Shown piece by piece: positions 27,650 through 36,266 of a DNA stretch of 46,155 nt. This DNA comes from Loktanella sp. (GTDB taxonomy: Bacteria; Pseudomonadota; Alphaproteobacteria; Rhodobacterales; Rhodobacteraceae), in contig JAGXIQ010000011.1 in assembly GCA_024635625.1 (NCBI GenBank), forward strand, positions 1 through 46,155, in the 5' to 3' direction. Position 1 is the first letter of the stretch. Each line of letters begins with the position of its first letter. Made by a program: the position numbers and the translations under genes. The notes beneath the pieces were generated by a model. The model ran no database searches. It had not been told where the DNA came from and saw nothing but the letters and a program-made list of their open reading frames with translations.

Positions 27650-28122
27650 CAGCTGCGCATGTCTAGCATAGCTGCGAATTCGCATTCACAGGCCAACTCG
27701 CCATCGACTTCAGCGCGCCCGTGGAATTTCCAGACCTTGGCACCGGGCTTGCCCCGCAGGGTCGTGATTTTCATCATCATGCGATCACCGGGAATAACTT
27801 TACGGCGGAATTTGCAGCCGTCGATCGACATGAAGTAAATCAGTAGATCACCGTTGATCAGCCCCATCGACGCACCGACCATGACGCCAGCGGTCTGGGC
27901 CATTGCCTCGATGATCGTAACGCCCGGCATGATCGGCGCACCAGGAAAGTGCCCCTGAAAATGTGGCTCGTTCATTGTGACGTTTTTGATTCCTACAGCA
28001 GAAGATGTGCCGTCGATCTCCTGAACGCGGTCTACCAGCAGGAAAGGATAGCGGTGCGGCAGGATCGCTTGGATCAACTGAATATCGCAGGCCGTGATCG
28101 GCTCGGGCATGGTGTCGGTCAT
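27649..28122 (-). CDS. fabZ: 3-hydroxyacyl-ACP dehydratase FabZ
   Basis: The product is 157 aa with a hot-dog fold. Signature [13 protein letters not shown], then [23 protein letters not shown] with catalytic His58 and Glu72. It dehydrates beta-hydroxyacyl-ACP in fatty acid elongation and competes with LpxA for hydroxyacyl-ACP. The start is taken at ATG 28122; another ATG four codons later (28110) is possible. The in-frame extension to 28203 would add 27 residues that the family lacks. The 87-base gap to ompH has no room for lpxD, which sits here in many gammaproteobacteria. Confidence 0.95.
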   Translation of the reverse strand: MTDTMPEPITACDIQLIQAILPHRYPFLLVDRVQEIDGTSSAVGIKNVTMNEPHFQGHFPGAPIMPGVTIIEAMAQTAGVMVGASMGLINGDLLIYFMSIDGCKFRRKVIPGDRMMMKITTLRGKPGAKVWKFHGRAEVDGELACECEFAAMLDMRS

Positions 28123-28209
28123 AGGGAGAATTTTCCTTGGCTGCTGCGACGCGTCCCGCGCCTTGTTCTGATTAGCAAGCCACTCAGCACCGGGCAAGGG
28201 CACGCGCCA

Positions 28210-28842
28210 TCAGCGCTCTAGTGGTGGCGCAACCTCTAAGGCGGGCGGCGCAGCCTCTATTGGGTCAGATCCTGACCCTTCGACGAGAGGCGGTGCTTCG
28301 GCGTCAGGGACGACGGCCTGATCGTTTAAGAGCGCGGCATCGATGCGGACAATAGCCTCTTCGGTGACATCCGCTGCCGATAGCGCCAGAAAAACGGACC
28401 GACGGTCTAGGATGACAGCAGCACCGCGTTCCAGCATCAACTGTCCGATGACATCCCTTACTGCGGTAAAGAAATCGTCTCGTGCTGCAAGACGTGCGTT
28501 TTGCAGCGATACCTCTTTGGCATCTCGCGCGCGGCGAATGCCTTGAACCTTCACGTCAAAGGCCTCGGCCTCTTTGCGAAATGCCGCGGGGTCCATCGTC
28601 GGCCGCCGCAAGGTCAGGCTGCGCTCTTCGTCGGTCAGCGCTGCGACGATACGATCGTTTTCCGACTTCAGCGCATCCGCGTCTCGGTCAAGACCATCCC
28701 GGATTTGCTGGCCGTAGCCAGTTTCCTGATAGAGTATTTCACTGTCGAGGATCAGAACAGGTGTCGGCGGTACCGTCTGCTGTGCGGCGATGGGGTTGGC
28801 AAAGCCAAGCCCCAAAACCAACACAGCCGCCCATGTACGCAT
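28210..28842 (-). CDS. OmpH/Skp-family periplasmic chaperone
   Basis: The product is 210 aa with a signal peptide (1-20, cleavage around IAAQQ). A short beta strand, PVLILDSEILYQETGYG, is followed by long charged helices (about 50-130), the tentacle region of Skp, and by GAAVILDRRSVFLALSAADVTEEAIVRIDA, the conserved C-terminal strand-helix. A low-complexity Pro/Glu/Ala tail (about 175-210) follows. It carries unfolded outer-membrane proteins to BamA, which is encoded immediately upstream and overlaps by one base (TAATG). Confidence 0.88.
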   Translation of the reverse strand: MRTWAAVLVLGLGFANPIAAQQTVPPTPVLILDSEILYQETGYGQQIRDGLDRDADALKSENDRIVAALTDEERSLTLRRPTMDPAAFRKEAEAFDVKVQGIRRARDAKEVSLQNARLAARDDFFTAVRDVIGQLMLERGAAVILDRRSVFLALSAADVTEEAIVRIDAALLNDQAVVPDAEAPPLVEGSGSDPIEAAPPALEVAPPLER

Positions 28843-31166
28843 TAGAACGACGTCGAAATCGTGACGTCAAAGGCTTTGGTCTGGTCCTGTGTTTCGGCCA
28901 TCAGCGGCTCTGTAAAGTTAAAGCGCAGTGGGCCAAGAGGTGTTGTCCAGAAGATCGACAGACCAGCCGTCGCACGTGGAGTAAAGCCATCATACAATAT
29001 CGACGTGCCATCAGGTGCGGTGCGGCCTACATCCCAAACAGAACCATAATCCGCGAAGATACCACCGGTGATGCCGTATTCCTCAGGCAGACCCAGTGGG
29101 AATTCGGCTTCAAGCCGTGCAACGGCGTAGGAATTACCGCCAAGTGCATCATCGGTCTGTTCGTCGCGTGGTCCAACACCATTGGCGTCGAAACCGCGGA
29201 AGTTGTTACCGTTCAGAAAGAAGCGGTCGGTCACGCGGCTGAAACCATCCTGATAAGCCAGATATCCGCCCTCAATCGTGGCCCGAAGCGTCACGTCCTC
29301 GCTCAGCACTTTCTTTTCAGCCGCAGCAAGCGCCGTCGTCTTGATGAAACGCGTGTCGCCGAAACCGAATTCCTGACCAAAGCGGAAAACGACACCTGCT
29401 GTTGGGTCAAGGCCAGTGCGCCGATTGTCGAACGAGTAGTTGTAGCCAAGCGACGTTGTATAGACCCCTTCCAAACCGGCCTCTTCCTGAATGACAGGGC
29501 TGATACCGTCGGCATCATCAAGCCCGGTCAGGTCATCAAAAGCAAAGGCGACAAAAGTCGTCAGGCGCCCGCTTTCGCTGACCGGGAACGTCAGACTAGG
29601 GCTGAAACGAAAGTTTTCGGTGTCATAGTCGGCGTTCTGATTGTCCGTCGTGCGATAGCTTAGATCCAAGCCCGCACGCAAATCGCGGCCCAGAAAGTTC
29701 GGCTCTCCAAAGCTGAAGTCGAACACGCGGTTTGTTTCACCGGTCGACACCTGAAAGCTTAGCGATTGGCCACGACCAAGAAAGTTCGCTTCGCGGAAGC
29801 TGGCAACCAGACCAATACCATTGTCGGTGTTGTAGTTGGCACCGAATGACAGCGAACCAGTCGGCGCCTCTTCGACGTTTACGTCAATGATAACCTGATC
29901 GGGTGTTGTACCTTCGCGGGCGTCGACCGAAGCATTAGAAAAGAAACCAAGCGCACGGATGCGGTCTGCAGCCTGCCGGATTTCGCGCGGATTGAAAGGG
30001 TCGCCTTCGACGGTGCGGAACTGGTTCCGTACGACACGGTCAAGGGTTGTTGTGTTCCCCTCAATATCGATCCGCTCTACGAAAATACGCGGTCCGCGCA
30101 CCATCTGGTAGTCGACGTTCAGGGACAAATCCCGCTCGTTCCGAGTTACCTTCGGCTCGACGGCGACAAAAGTCAGGCCTTGCTGAATAGCCAAACGTTC
30201 CAGCCGGGCGATATCACGATCGACCTGACCAGGAGAGTAGGACATGCCGGTCCGCGTTGTCAGCGCGCGCTGATAGCTTGCGACATCAACTTCTGGAAGG
30301 GTCGAGCTTGCCGAAACGTTACCAAATGTAAACTTCTGACCTTCCTGAATGTTGTAAGTGATCAGGTATGCGTCACGCTCGCGCGTTAGGGTCACGTCAA
30401 CGTTCTGCAACGTAAAGTCGGCAAAGCCACGCGACTGGTAGAAGTCGGTCAGAACCTGCTTATCAAAGTTGATACGCTCTTCGGAATAAGTGTCACGGCT
30501 GATGATCGCGCGCAGCAAGCCCGCCTGCTTGGTTTCAAGCACGCCACGCAGGCGGCGGTCGGAAAAGCTGCGGTTCCCGACGAATGTAATGCGCTGTACT
30601 TCGGTCACGCCGGATTCTTGCACTGCAAACACAAGGTCCACACGGTTTTCAGACAGGCGAATGATCTGTGGCGTGACTGATGCGTTGATTCGGCCATTCT
30701 GTGCGTAAAGACTGGTGATCGTAGAAACGTCACGTTCGACCGTGGCGGGCGAATAGATTTTCCGAGGCTGACTCTCCAGACGCGGCTGAAATTCTGCGTC
30801 CTTCAAGCGGCGGTTACCCTCAATCGAGATTTGGTTGATCGTCGGGAATTCGACGACCGTGATGGCAAGTGTTCCGCCTTCAGCCTGAACATCGACACTC
30901 TCGAACAAACCAGATTCTCGAATTTTCTGACCTGCGTTATTCAGTTGGTCGGCGCTAACTGCTTCACCCCGGCTGATGCCTGCAAATGTCAGAATTGTGT
31001 TATCCGCAACCCGCTGGTTGCCAGAGATACTGACGGTATTGAAAACGAAGGATTGTGCCAGTGCGCGACTGGCCAGCAAGGCCAGCATCAGTACGCCGAT
31101 CAGGATTAGCCCCCGCGTCAGCCGTGTCGATACTGGCGCTTTGGCGCCCCAAGTTTTCAGTGTCAT
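28842..31166 (-). CDS. bamA: Outer-membrane protein assembly factor BamA
   Basis: The product is 774 aa. It has a signal peptide (about 17-38), five POTRA domains (from VFNTVSISGNQRVADNTILTFAGI to about residue 420) and a 16-strand barrel ending in Phe (DVTISTSF). The barrel has the conserved GLQ-like regions, for example SFGEPNFLGRDLRAGLDLSYR, and the VRGF-type motif as NNFRGFDANGVGPRD in the loop-6 region. It folds and inserts beta-barrel proteins. It is downstream of rseP, separated by 320 bases containing a 41-codon ORF, a terminator-like hairpin and the probable bamA promoter. Confidence 0.96.
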   Translation of the reverse strand: MTLKTWGAKAPVSTRLTRGLILIGVLMLALLASRALAQSFVFNTVSISGNQRVADNTILTFAGISRGEAVSADQLNNAGQKIRESGLFESVDVQAEGGTLAITVVEFPTINQISIEGNRRLKDAEFQPRLESQPRKIYSPATVERDVSTITSLYAQNGRINASVTPQIIRLSENRVDLVFAVQESGVTEVQRITFVGNRSFSDRRLRGVLETKQAGLLRAIISRDTYSEERINFDKQVLTDFYQSRGFADFTLQNVDVTLTRERDAYLITYNIQEGQKFTFGNVSASSTLPEVDVASYQRALTTRTGMSYSPGQVDRDIARLERLAIQQGLTFVAVEPKVTRNERDLSLNVDYQMVRGPRIFVERIDIEGNTTTLDRVVRNQFRTVEGDPFNPREIRQAADRIRALGFFSNASVDAREGTTPDQVIIDVNVEEAPTGSLSFGANYNTDNGIGLVASFREANFLGRGQSLSFQVSTGETNRVFDFSFGEPNFLGRDLRAGLDLSYRTTDNQNADYDTENFRFSPSLTFPVSESGRLTTFVAFAFDDLTGLDDADGISPVIQEEAGLEGVYTTSLGYNYSFDNRRTGLDPTAGVVFRFGQEFGFGDTRFIKTTALAAAEKKVLSEDVTLRATIEGGYLAYQDGFSRVTDRFFLNGNNFRGFDANGVGPRDEQTDDALGGNSYAVARLEAEFPLGLPEEYGITGGIFADYGSVWDVGRTAPDGTSILYDGFTPRATAGLSIFWTTPLGPLRFNFTEPLMAETQDQTKAFDVTISTSF

Positions 31167-31228
31167 GTGTGCGCCTGCATTTTATCTTGCCCAGTTGTAA
31201 ATTAATTACCGAGTCAGGCGCGAGATGT

Positions 31229-31258
31229 CAAAACGAACAAGCGCGCCCAAGGGCGCGC
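31229..31258 (-). terminator. Hairpin with T-rich tail downstream of the 41-codon ORF
   Basis: The stem GCGCGCCC (31241-31248) / GGGCGCGC (31251-31258) is followed, in minus-strand sense, by TTGTTCGTTTTG. It lies 28 bases after the small ORF stop and before bamA, so it probably ends, fully or partly, the upstream rseP-side transcript. Confidence 0.65.
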
Positions 31259-31285
31259 ATTGCAGTGAATTCTGACGTGTTGCCT

Positions 31286-31411
31286 TTAAAGCAGCGCGAT
31301 ATATGCGCTGGCATAAAGAGCGGCCACCAATGCAGCTGTCATAATAAAGCGATCCCAGTTCAGAATCACCAAGGTGCTGACGCCTTTGTAGCCTTTATTG
31401 AGGGTCTGCAT
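31286..31411 (-). CDS. Small membrane protein of unknown function (41 aa)
   Basis: An ORF not in the usual size range starts at ATG 31411 with GGAG seven to ten bases upstream (cGGAGacagcaATG) and ends in TAA 31288-31286. The peptide starts MQTLNKGYKGVSTLVILNWD and continues with one membrane helix, RFIMTAALVAALYASAYIALL, running to the C-terminus. A near-ideal ribosome-binding site, an amphipathic start, a single helix and a following terminator-like hairpin make it a credible gene. It lies between rseP and bamA, so a role at the envelope is possible, but function cannot be assigned. Conservation was not tested. Confidence 0.65.
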   Translation of the reverse strand: MQTLNKGYKGVSTLVILNWDRFIMTAALVAALYASAYIALL

Positions 31412-31435
31412 TGCTGTCTCCGTGTTTTATAATCG

Positions 31436-31470
31436 CCCAATTCTTGCCAATTCATTAAGGCAGAATTGGG
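31436..31470. repeat. Nested inverted repeat between rseP and the 41-codon ORF
   Basis: CCCAATTCT (31436-31444) pairs with AGAATTGGG (31462-31470). Inside it GCC (31446-31448) pairs with GGC (31459-31461), giving a 12-bp stem with one bulged base and a 10-base AT-rich loop. It ends 24 bases before the small ORF start on the minus strand. It may be an RNA processing or stabilising element, or an operator. Confidence 0.55.
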
Positions 31471-31486
31471 GCAGCAGGATGACGGA

Positions 31487-32809
31487 TCAGGGGCAGAGAA
31501 CCAGATCGTTCAGCATCGCAAACAGCATTAATGACCCGATCAATGCAACGCCAGCTGTCATCAGTACGTTCAGCGCCCTGTCCGATGGCTTGCGCCGGGT
31601 AATCGCTTCGTAGGCGTGAAAGACAAGATGACCCCCATCAAGTACGGGGACCGGGAATAGATTCAATAGGCCCACCGCAGCCGATAGCATCCCTATGAAC
31701 AGCACGAAACTGGACGGCCCCTGACTTGCCATTGTGGCACTTGTTTGCGCAATGCCTACGGGGCCGGACAAATTACAGGTGGAAATCGCACCCGTCACAA
31801 TATGCGACAGAGCGGAGAGCGATGTGGTTATCGTCATCCACAATTGCTGCATGCCCATCCAAATGGCTGTCCACGGGGCAATACGATCTGTCGCGGCCTG
31901 AAAAAACAGATCGCCATTGATACCGATCAGCCAGCGTGTTGCAAAACTGCCGTCCGCCTGCGGCAGGTCCATCCGGCGCGGCGCCAGCGTCACATCCTTG
32001 GTCTCACCGTTACGCCAAATCGTTAGGTTTAGATCGCGCCCATCGGCAGCATTCACAACATCAATAACTTGCTGGAATGCAAAGATCGGCGCGCCGTCGA
32101 TTGCCGTAATAACGTCGCCAATCCGCAGACCTGCGTCATCGGCGGCAGAGCGCGGCGTCACACCAGATGCTCGCGGCGGCATTGGGTAAGGACCCTGCAC
32201 TACGATTTCAGCACCATCACGGTTAACGGTATATTCCACGCGGTCGGTCACGGGCAGCGTATCAAGCATTTTGTCACCACCCATGACAATGTCACCGATA
32301 CGAATGATCTCATCCCCCGGCTGCAACTCAGAAGCGTAAGCTGGCGGCAAGGCCACCTCGGCTGCATAGGTCACCGGATCGCGCGGCGTGCCACTGACCA
32401 TAAGGTAGCCGGCAAACAAAACCACAGCGAGAATGAAGTTAAAGAGCGGTCCCGCCGCAACAGTTGCGGCCCGCGCCCATAGCGGAGCGCCTAGCATCGT
32501 GTGGCGAGAGTCCCTGCCCTCTGCAACATCGGTCCCACCAACGCTGGCCGCATTGGCATCGCCCAAAAACTTTACGTAACCACCAAACGGCAGTGCCGCG
32601 ATCTGCCAGACTGTGCCACGCTTGTCTGTGCGCGAAAACAGGACCGGGCCGAACCCAATCGAGAAGACTTCGGCGTGGATCCCGCTCCAGCGTCCGACGA
32701 TGTAATGGCCGTATTCATGGATCGCCACGATGATCGACAAGGACACCACAAAAGCCAGAAGGGTGAACAGGCCACCGCCAAGCTGCGGCAAAAGCTGTGT
32801 CAGATCCAC
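31487..32809 (-). CDS. rseP: RIP metalloprotease RseP (site-2 protease)
   Basis: The product is 440 aa. Membrane helix 1 carries the zinc site HEYGH (31-35). Two PDZ domains occupy the middle (around 125-300, including PGDEIIRIGD and GLRIGDVITAIDGAPI). The C-terminal helix contains LDGGHL with the third zinc ligand Asp. It performs intramembrane cleavage of anti-sigma factors or signal-peptide remnants in envelope stress. The start ATG 32809 lies four bases after the dxr stop. The order dxr-rseP-bamA is classic. Confidence 0.95.
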   Translation of the reverse strand: MDLTQLLPQLGGGLFTLLAFVVSLSIIVAIHEYGHYIVGRWSGIHAEVFSIGFGPVLFSRTDKRGTVWQIAALPFGGYVKFLGDANAASVGGTDVAEGRDSRHTMLGAPLWARAATVAAGPLFNFILAVVLFAGYLMVSGTPRDPVTYAAEVALPPAYASELQPGDEIIRIGDIVMGGDKMLDTLPVTDRVEYTVNRDGAEIVVQGPYPMPPRASGVTPRSAADDAGLRIGDVITAIDGAPIFAFQQVIDVVNAADGRDLNLTIWRNGETKDVTLAPRRMDLPQADGSFATRWLIGINGDLFFQAATDRIAPWTAIWMGMQQLWMTITTSLSALSHIVTGAISTCNLSGPVGIAQTSATMASQGPSSFVLFIGMLSAAVGLLNLFPVPVLDGGHLVFHAYEAITRRKPSDRALNVLMTAGVALIGSLMLFAMLNDLVLCP

Positions 32810-32813
32810 TGTG

Positions 32814-33983
32814 TCATCCCCGATTTTTCAAAGCTTCCGCAACGTACGCACGCGTGTTGCGATCTATATCCATAACAGCATCTAGGCTGTTCGGGGCATT
32901 TTGCGGCCCCTCATGTGCTGACAATATTGAGAGCGCGTCTTCAACAACCCCGCTCATATCCATGAATCCGATACGCCCCGCGATAAAGGCGTCAAGCGCG
33001 GCTTCTTTCGCGGCATTAAAGACGGCCCCCATGCCACCGCCCGCCTTCATGACTTCGCGGGCCAGCCGCAAGGCAGGCCAGCGGTTTTCATCAGGCGCGC
33101 GAAACGTCAGGGCTCCGATCTCTGCCAGATCCAGACGCGCGACGGGCAGATGTCTGCGATCCGGCCAATGCAGCGCATAACCAATAGCATGGCGCATATC
33201 AGGCGGCCCGACGTGGGCCATCAGCGCGCCATCGTGAAATCCAACGAGCGCATGGATCAAGGATTCTGGATGAACGATCGCTTCAATTTTTTCGGGCGCG
33301 ATGCCGAAAAACTCTTTGGTTTCGATTAGTTCCAGTGCCTTGTTAAACATCGAGGCGCTATCGATTGTAATCCGCTGCCCCATGTCCCAATTCGGATGGC
33401 TTGACGCCTGTGCCAGTGTGGCGGTTTTTAGATTTTCCAGCGGCCAGTCGCGAAACGCCCCACCGGATGCGGTGATTACGATGCGTTCGACCGCGGTGAT
33501 ATCTTCGCCCACCAACCCCTGAAAGACCGCGGAATGTTCACTGTCGACCGGCAAAATGGTGGCCCCAAAGTCCCGCGCCTTAGCCAGCAGAAGCGGCCCC
33601 GCCGTTACCAACGATTCTTTGTTCGCCAGCGCGAGAGTCGTGCCCTGCTCCAACGCGGCCATTCCCGGCGGCAAACCCGCGGCACCAACTATGGCTGACA
33701 TGATCCAATCGGCGGGGCGGCGGGCCGCATCAGTGATAGCGACCGCACCGCAAGCTGTTTCAATCCCCGTACCAGCAAGAAGATCCTGCAATTCCGCGTA
33801 GCTGGCAACATCACCCACCACGGCCACTTCGGCTCGTAAGTCTTTGGCATCCTGTGCCAATTGATGCGCGTTCCGCCCACCGGTCAGGGCGACGACATCA
33901 TAGGCGTCGGGGTCGCGGCGGATCAGATCAATCGTGCTTTGGCCAATTGATCCAGTGGCACCCAGTATGGATACCCGCCTCAA
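32814..33983 (-). CDS. dxr: 1-deoxy-D-xylulose-5-phosphate reductoisomerase
   Basis: The product is 389 aa. NADPH-binding GATGSIGQST (about 8-17) opens the protein. Metal and substrate motifs are LANKESLVTAG, ILPVDSEHSAVFQ, ITASGGAFRDWP, ASSHPNWDMGQRITIDSASMFNK and EAIVHPESLIHALV. It makes methylerythritol phosphate, the first committed step of the MEP pathway completed by IspDF. The start is TTG 33983, overlapping the cdsA stop (TTGA) with GGAG eight bases upstream; the residues that follow fit the family exactly, and no ATG is nearby. Confidence 0.95.
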   Translation of the reverse strand: MRRVSILGATGSIGQSTIDLIRRDPDAYDVVALTGGRNAHQLAQDAKDLRAEVAVVGDVASYAELQDLLAGTGIETACGAVAITDAARRPADWIMSAIVGAAGLPPGMAALEQGTTLALANKESLVTAGPLLLAKARDFGATILPVDSEHSAVFQGLVGEDITAVERIVITASGGAFRDWPLENLKTATLAQASSHPNWDMGQRITIDSASMFNKALELIETKEFFGIAPEKIEAIVHPESLIHALVGFHDGALMAHVGPPDMRHAIGYALHWPDRRHLPVARLDLAEIGALTFRAPDENRWPALRLAREVMKAGGGMGAVFNAAKEAALDAFIAGRIGFMDMSGVVEDALSILSAHEGPQNAPNSLDAVMDIDRNTRAYVAEALKNRG

Positions 33984-34786
33984 AAAGCGACTCCGGGGAC
34001 GTTGAATGTACCTGCAACGAATAGCATGAACAACGATGCGCCCAGCAGCGCATCGAAACGGTCGAATAAACCACCATGGCCAGGAATCAAAGTAGAGCTG
34101 TCCTTAACCTTCATTCGCCGCTTTAGCGCGCTTTCGGCGACATCGCCTAACTGACTGGCAAAGCTCAGGATCATTGATAACAGGACGATCTCGAATCCAG
34201 CTTTTGTGAACAGCGTGAAAATATATCCGATCAGACCCGCAGCGATCCAGCCGCCCGCAGTTCCCGACCATGTTTTCTTGGGGCTAACTTTGGGCCAAAA
34301 CTTTGGTCCGCCAACAGCGCGACCAATCATATAGCCGAATACATCTGTCGCGACGACGACGCAGATCAGCCACAAAATCCACGTAAAACCATAGTCCTCC
34401 CGAAAGGTGACTAAACCCCATCCGGCAATTAGGATGCCAAGCGAAAAGCAAAAGAAGGACAGCCGCTCGTGTTTAACGCGCCATGATCCGATGACCGGCA
34501 CAACAAGAAACAACAACAGACCAAAGGCAGAAGCATGTGCCAGCATGCCCGAAAGGACAGAGGCTGTAAGGGCCGCCTGTAACATGCCCGGCGTGGGCAG
34601 GTCCGGAGCGATCATCATCCACAGTTCCCAGATCATAACGGCGGTCACGAAAACCACCATCATCTGAAACCAGACACCGCCCAGCAAAACGCCAGCAGCC
34701 CCAACAATCACCATTGCCGCGCTCGAGGCGAGGCGTACCGTCAGATCATCCCATTTACCGGGGGTCGGATTTACGCCGGGGGTCAC
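33980..34786 (-). CDS. cdsA: Phosphatidate cytidylyltransferase CdsA
   Basis: The product is 268 aa with about seven membrane helices. The C-terminal CDS signature is visible as GDVAESALKRRMKVKDSSTLIPGHGGLFDRFDALL, preceded by KVSPKKTWSGTAGG. It makes CDP-diacylglycerol for all phospholipids. The start is taken at GTG 34786, two bases after the uppS stop; the long upstream extension to 34918 overlaps uppS and is Cys/Arg-rich nonsense. A ribosome-binding site is not obvious, so translation may depend on coupling to uppS. Confidence 0.9.
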   Translation of the reverse strand: MTPGVNPTPGKWDDLTVRLASSAAMVIVGAAGVLLGGVWFQMMVVFVTAVMIWELWMMIAPDLPTPGMLQAALTASVLSGMLAHASAFGLLLFLVVPVIGSWRVKHERLSFFCFSLGILIAGWGLVTFREDYGFTWILWLICVVVATDVFGYMIGRAVGGPKFWPKVSPKKTWSGTAGGWIAAGLIGYIFTLFTKAGFEIVLLSMILSFASQLGDVAESALKRRMKVKDSSTLIPGHGGLFDRFDALLGASLFMLFVAGTFNVPGVAF

Positions 34787-34788
34787 TT

Positions 34789-35526
34789 TCAGGCCAGAAC
34801 CGCACCAAAGCGACGCTCGCGCTTGCCGTAACCGGACAAAACTTGCGCAAAGACATCTTTGGTGAAATCGGGCCAAAGGGTGTCTATAAACTCGTATTCC
34901 GCATAAGCAGACTGCCATAGCAAGAAGTTGCTAATGCGTGCCTCGCCGCTGGTCCGGATCACCAGATCAGGATCTGGCAGGAACCGCGTATCGAGGAACT
35001 TTGACAGTGTTTCCGCATCCACATCTTTGTAAGACAGACGCCCCTGTTCGACCTCAAAGGCCAGACGTTGTGCTGCGCGAGTGACTTCGTCACGGCCGCC
35101 ATAATTCAAGGCAATCGTCAGATGTACTTTGTCGTTGTCGGCGGTGAACATCTCCAGATTGTCCATCAACCGCACAAGCTTGTCGTCCAGCTTAATCCGG
35201 TCACCGATAAAGCGCACGCGAACACCCTCGTCGAACAAGGCCTTCGCCTCGCGCATGATGTAGCGGCGGAATAGGGCCATCAGTCCAGATACCTCTGTCT
35301 GTGTCCGCTTCCAGTTTTCGGTCGAGAATGCAAAGATCGTCAAATATTTGACGCCCTCATCGGGGCAGGCCCGAACGATTTCACGCACGCGGCGGGCACC
35401 GGCATGGTGCCCGAACAGACGTGGTCGTCCACGCTGTTGCGCCCAGCGACCATTGCCATCCATGATGACGGCCACATGGTTTGGTCCGGTTTTATCGTCA
35501 GTGCGCGTCATGTCTGCCTCGGGCAT
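34789..35526 (-). CDS. uppS: Isoprenyl transferase (undecaprenyl diphosphate synthase)
   Basis: The product is 245 aa, a cis-prenyltransferase. The signature HVAVIMDGNGRWAQQRG carries catalytic Asp23. Further motifs are HHAGARRVREIV, LTIFAFSTENWKR, ALNYGGRDEV and DPDLVIRTSGEARISNFLLWQ with YAEYEF. It makes the C55 lipid carrier for peptidoglycan. ATG 35526 has GAGG about seven bases upstream, so it is chosen over the in-frame start at 35562. Confidence 0.95.
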   Translation of the reverse strand: MPEADMTRTDDKTGPNHVAVIMDGNGRWAQQRGRPRLFGHHAGARRVREIVRACPDEGVKYLTIFAFSTENWKRTQTEVSGLMALFRRYIMREAKALFDEGVRVRFIGDRIKLDDKLVRLMDNLEMFTADNDKVHLTIALNYGGRDEVTRAAQRLAFEVEQGRLSYKDVDAETLSKFLDTRFLPDPDLVIRTSGEARISNFLLWQSAYAEYEFIDTLWPDFTKDVFAQVLSGYGKRERRFGAVLA

Positions 35527-35586
35527 GGTGCCTCTTTCCGAAAGTGTTGGTCCGCACATCACGGACGCGGGATTAGTCCCGCTGCC

Positions 35587-36147
35587 TCAGACCTGCATGA
35601 TCTCGGCCTGTTTCGTTTCCAACGTCTCGTCCACTTTCTTAATGTGGGCATCAGTCAGTTCTTGCACGGCGGCCTCCCAGAATTTCTGGTCGTCATCGGC
35701 CATGCCGTCTTTGGCCTTTTTGATCTGGTCCATGCCATCCCGACGCAGGTTGCGAATGCTAACCCGCGTACTCTCGGCATATTGGCCCGCGACCTTCGTC
35801 AATTCGCGACGGCGTTCTTCGTTCAATTCAGGGATCGGCAGCATGATAATCGTGCCGTTCATCTGGGGATTGATGCCCAGACCGCTTTCGCGGATTGCTT
35901 TTTCGACCTTGTTCACAAGGCCCTTATCCCAAACGTTGATTGTAACCATCCGCGGTTCCGGGACGTTCACCGTACCAACCTGGTTGATCGGTGTCGGGCT
36001 GCCATAAGCGTCAACCATGATCGGTTCCAGCATAGAGCCAGATGCCCGGCCCGTGCGCAACGACGCCAGTTCAACGCGCAGGTTCGCGATCGCACCGTCC
36101 ATACGGCGCGCCAGATCGTCGGTATCGAGTTCGAAATCTTCAGCCAT
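35587..36147 (-). CDS. frr: Ribosome recycling factor
   Basis: The product is 186 aa, normal length. Conserved parts are [60 protein letters not shown] and [29 protein letters not shown]. With EF-G it splits post-termination ribosomes. It follows pyrH with a 119-base gap containing a small hairpin, and lies 60 bases before uppS. The order pyrH-frr-uppS-cdsA-dxr-rseP-bamA is the common proteobacterial arrangement. Confidence 0.97.
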   Translation of the reverse strand: MAEDFELDTDDLARRMDGAIANLRVELASLRTGRASGSMLEPIMVDAYGSPTPINQVGTVNVPEPRMVTINVWDKGLVNKVEKAIRESGLGINPQMNGTIIMLPIPELNEERRRELTKVAGQYAESTRVSIRNLRRDGMDQIKKAKDGMADDDQKFWEAAVQELTDAHIKKVDETLETKQAEIMQV

Positions 36148-36180
36148 GTCTACTTGCTCTGTCTTTCGGCATAATGCCTG

Positions 36181-36203
36181 CTTTCCCCGCTCTTACGGGA
36201 AAG
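36181..36203. other. Small hairpin between pyrH and frr
   Basis: CTTTCCCCG (36181-36189) pairs with CGGGAAAG (36196-36203), with one bulged C and a six-base loop. There is no T-run. It may affect processing between pyrH and frr; evidence is weak. Confidence 0.3.
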
Positions 36204-36266
36204 GGGTGAATTTGTATAGGTCACGCTGTTGCTGTTTTGCCCCGGTGTGACATGATCCGCCGATGG

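Noticed and set aside
28482..29663. 393-codon plus-strand open frame opposite ompH and bamA
   Set aside because: It is antisense to two clear genes, has no recognisable domain and its composition is that of a reverse-frame shadow in GC-rich DNA.
34787..34918. N-terminal extension of cdsA
   Set aside because: It lies within the end of uppS in another frame and is Cys/Arg-rich without membrane character.
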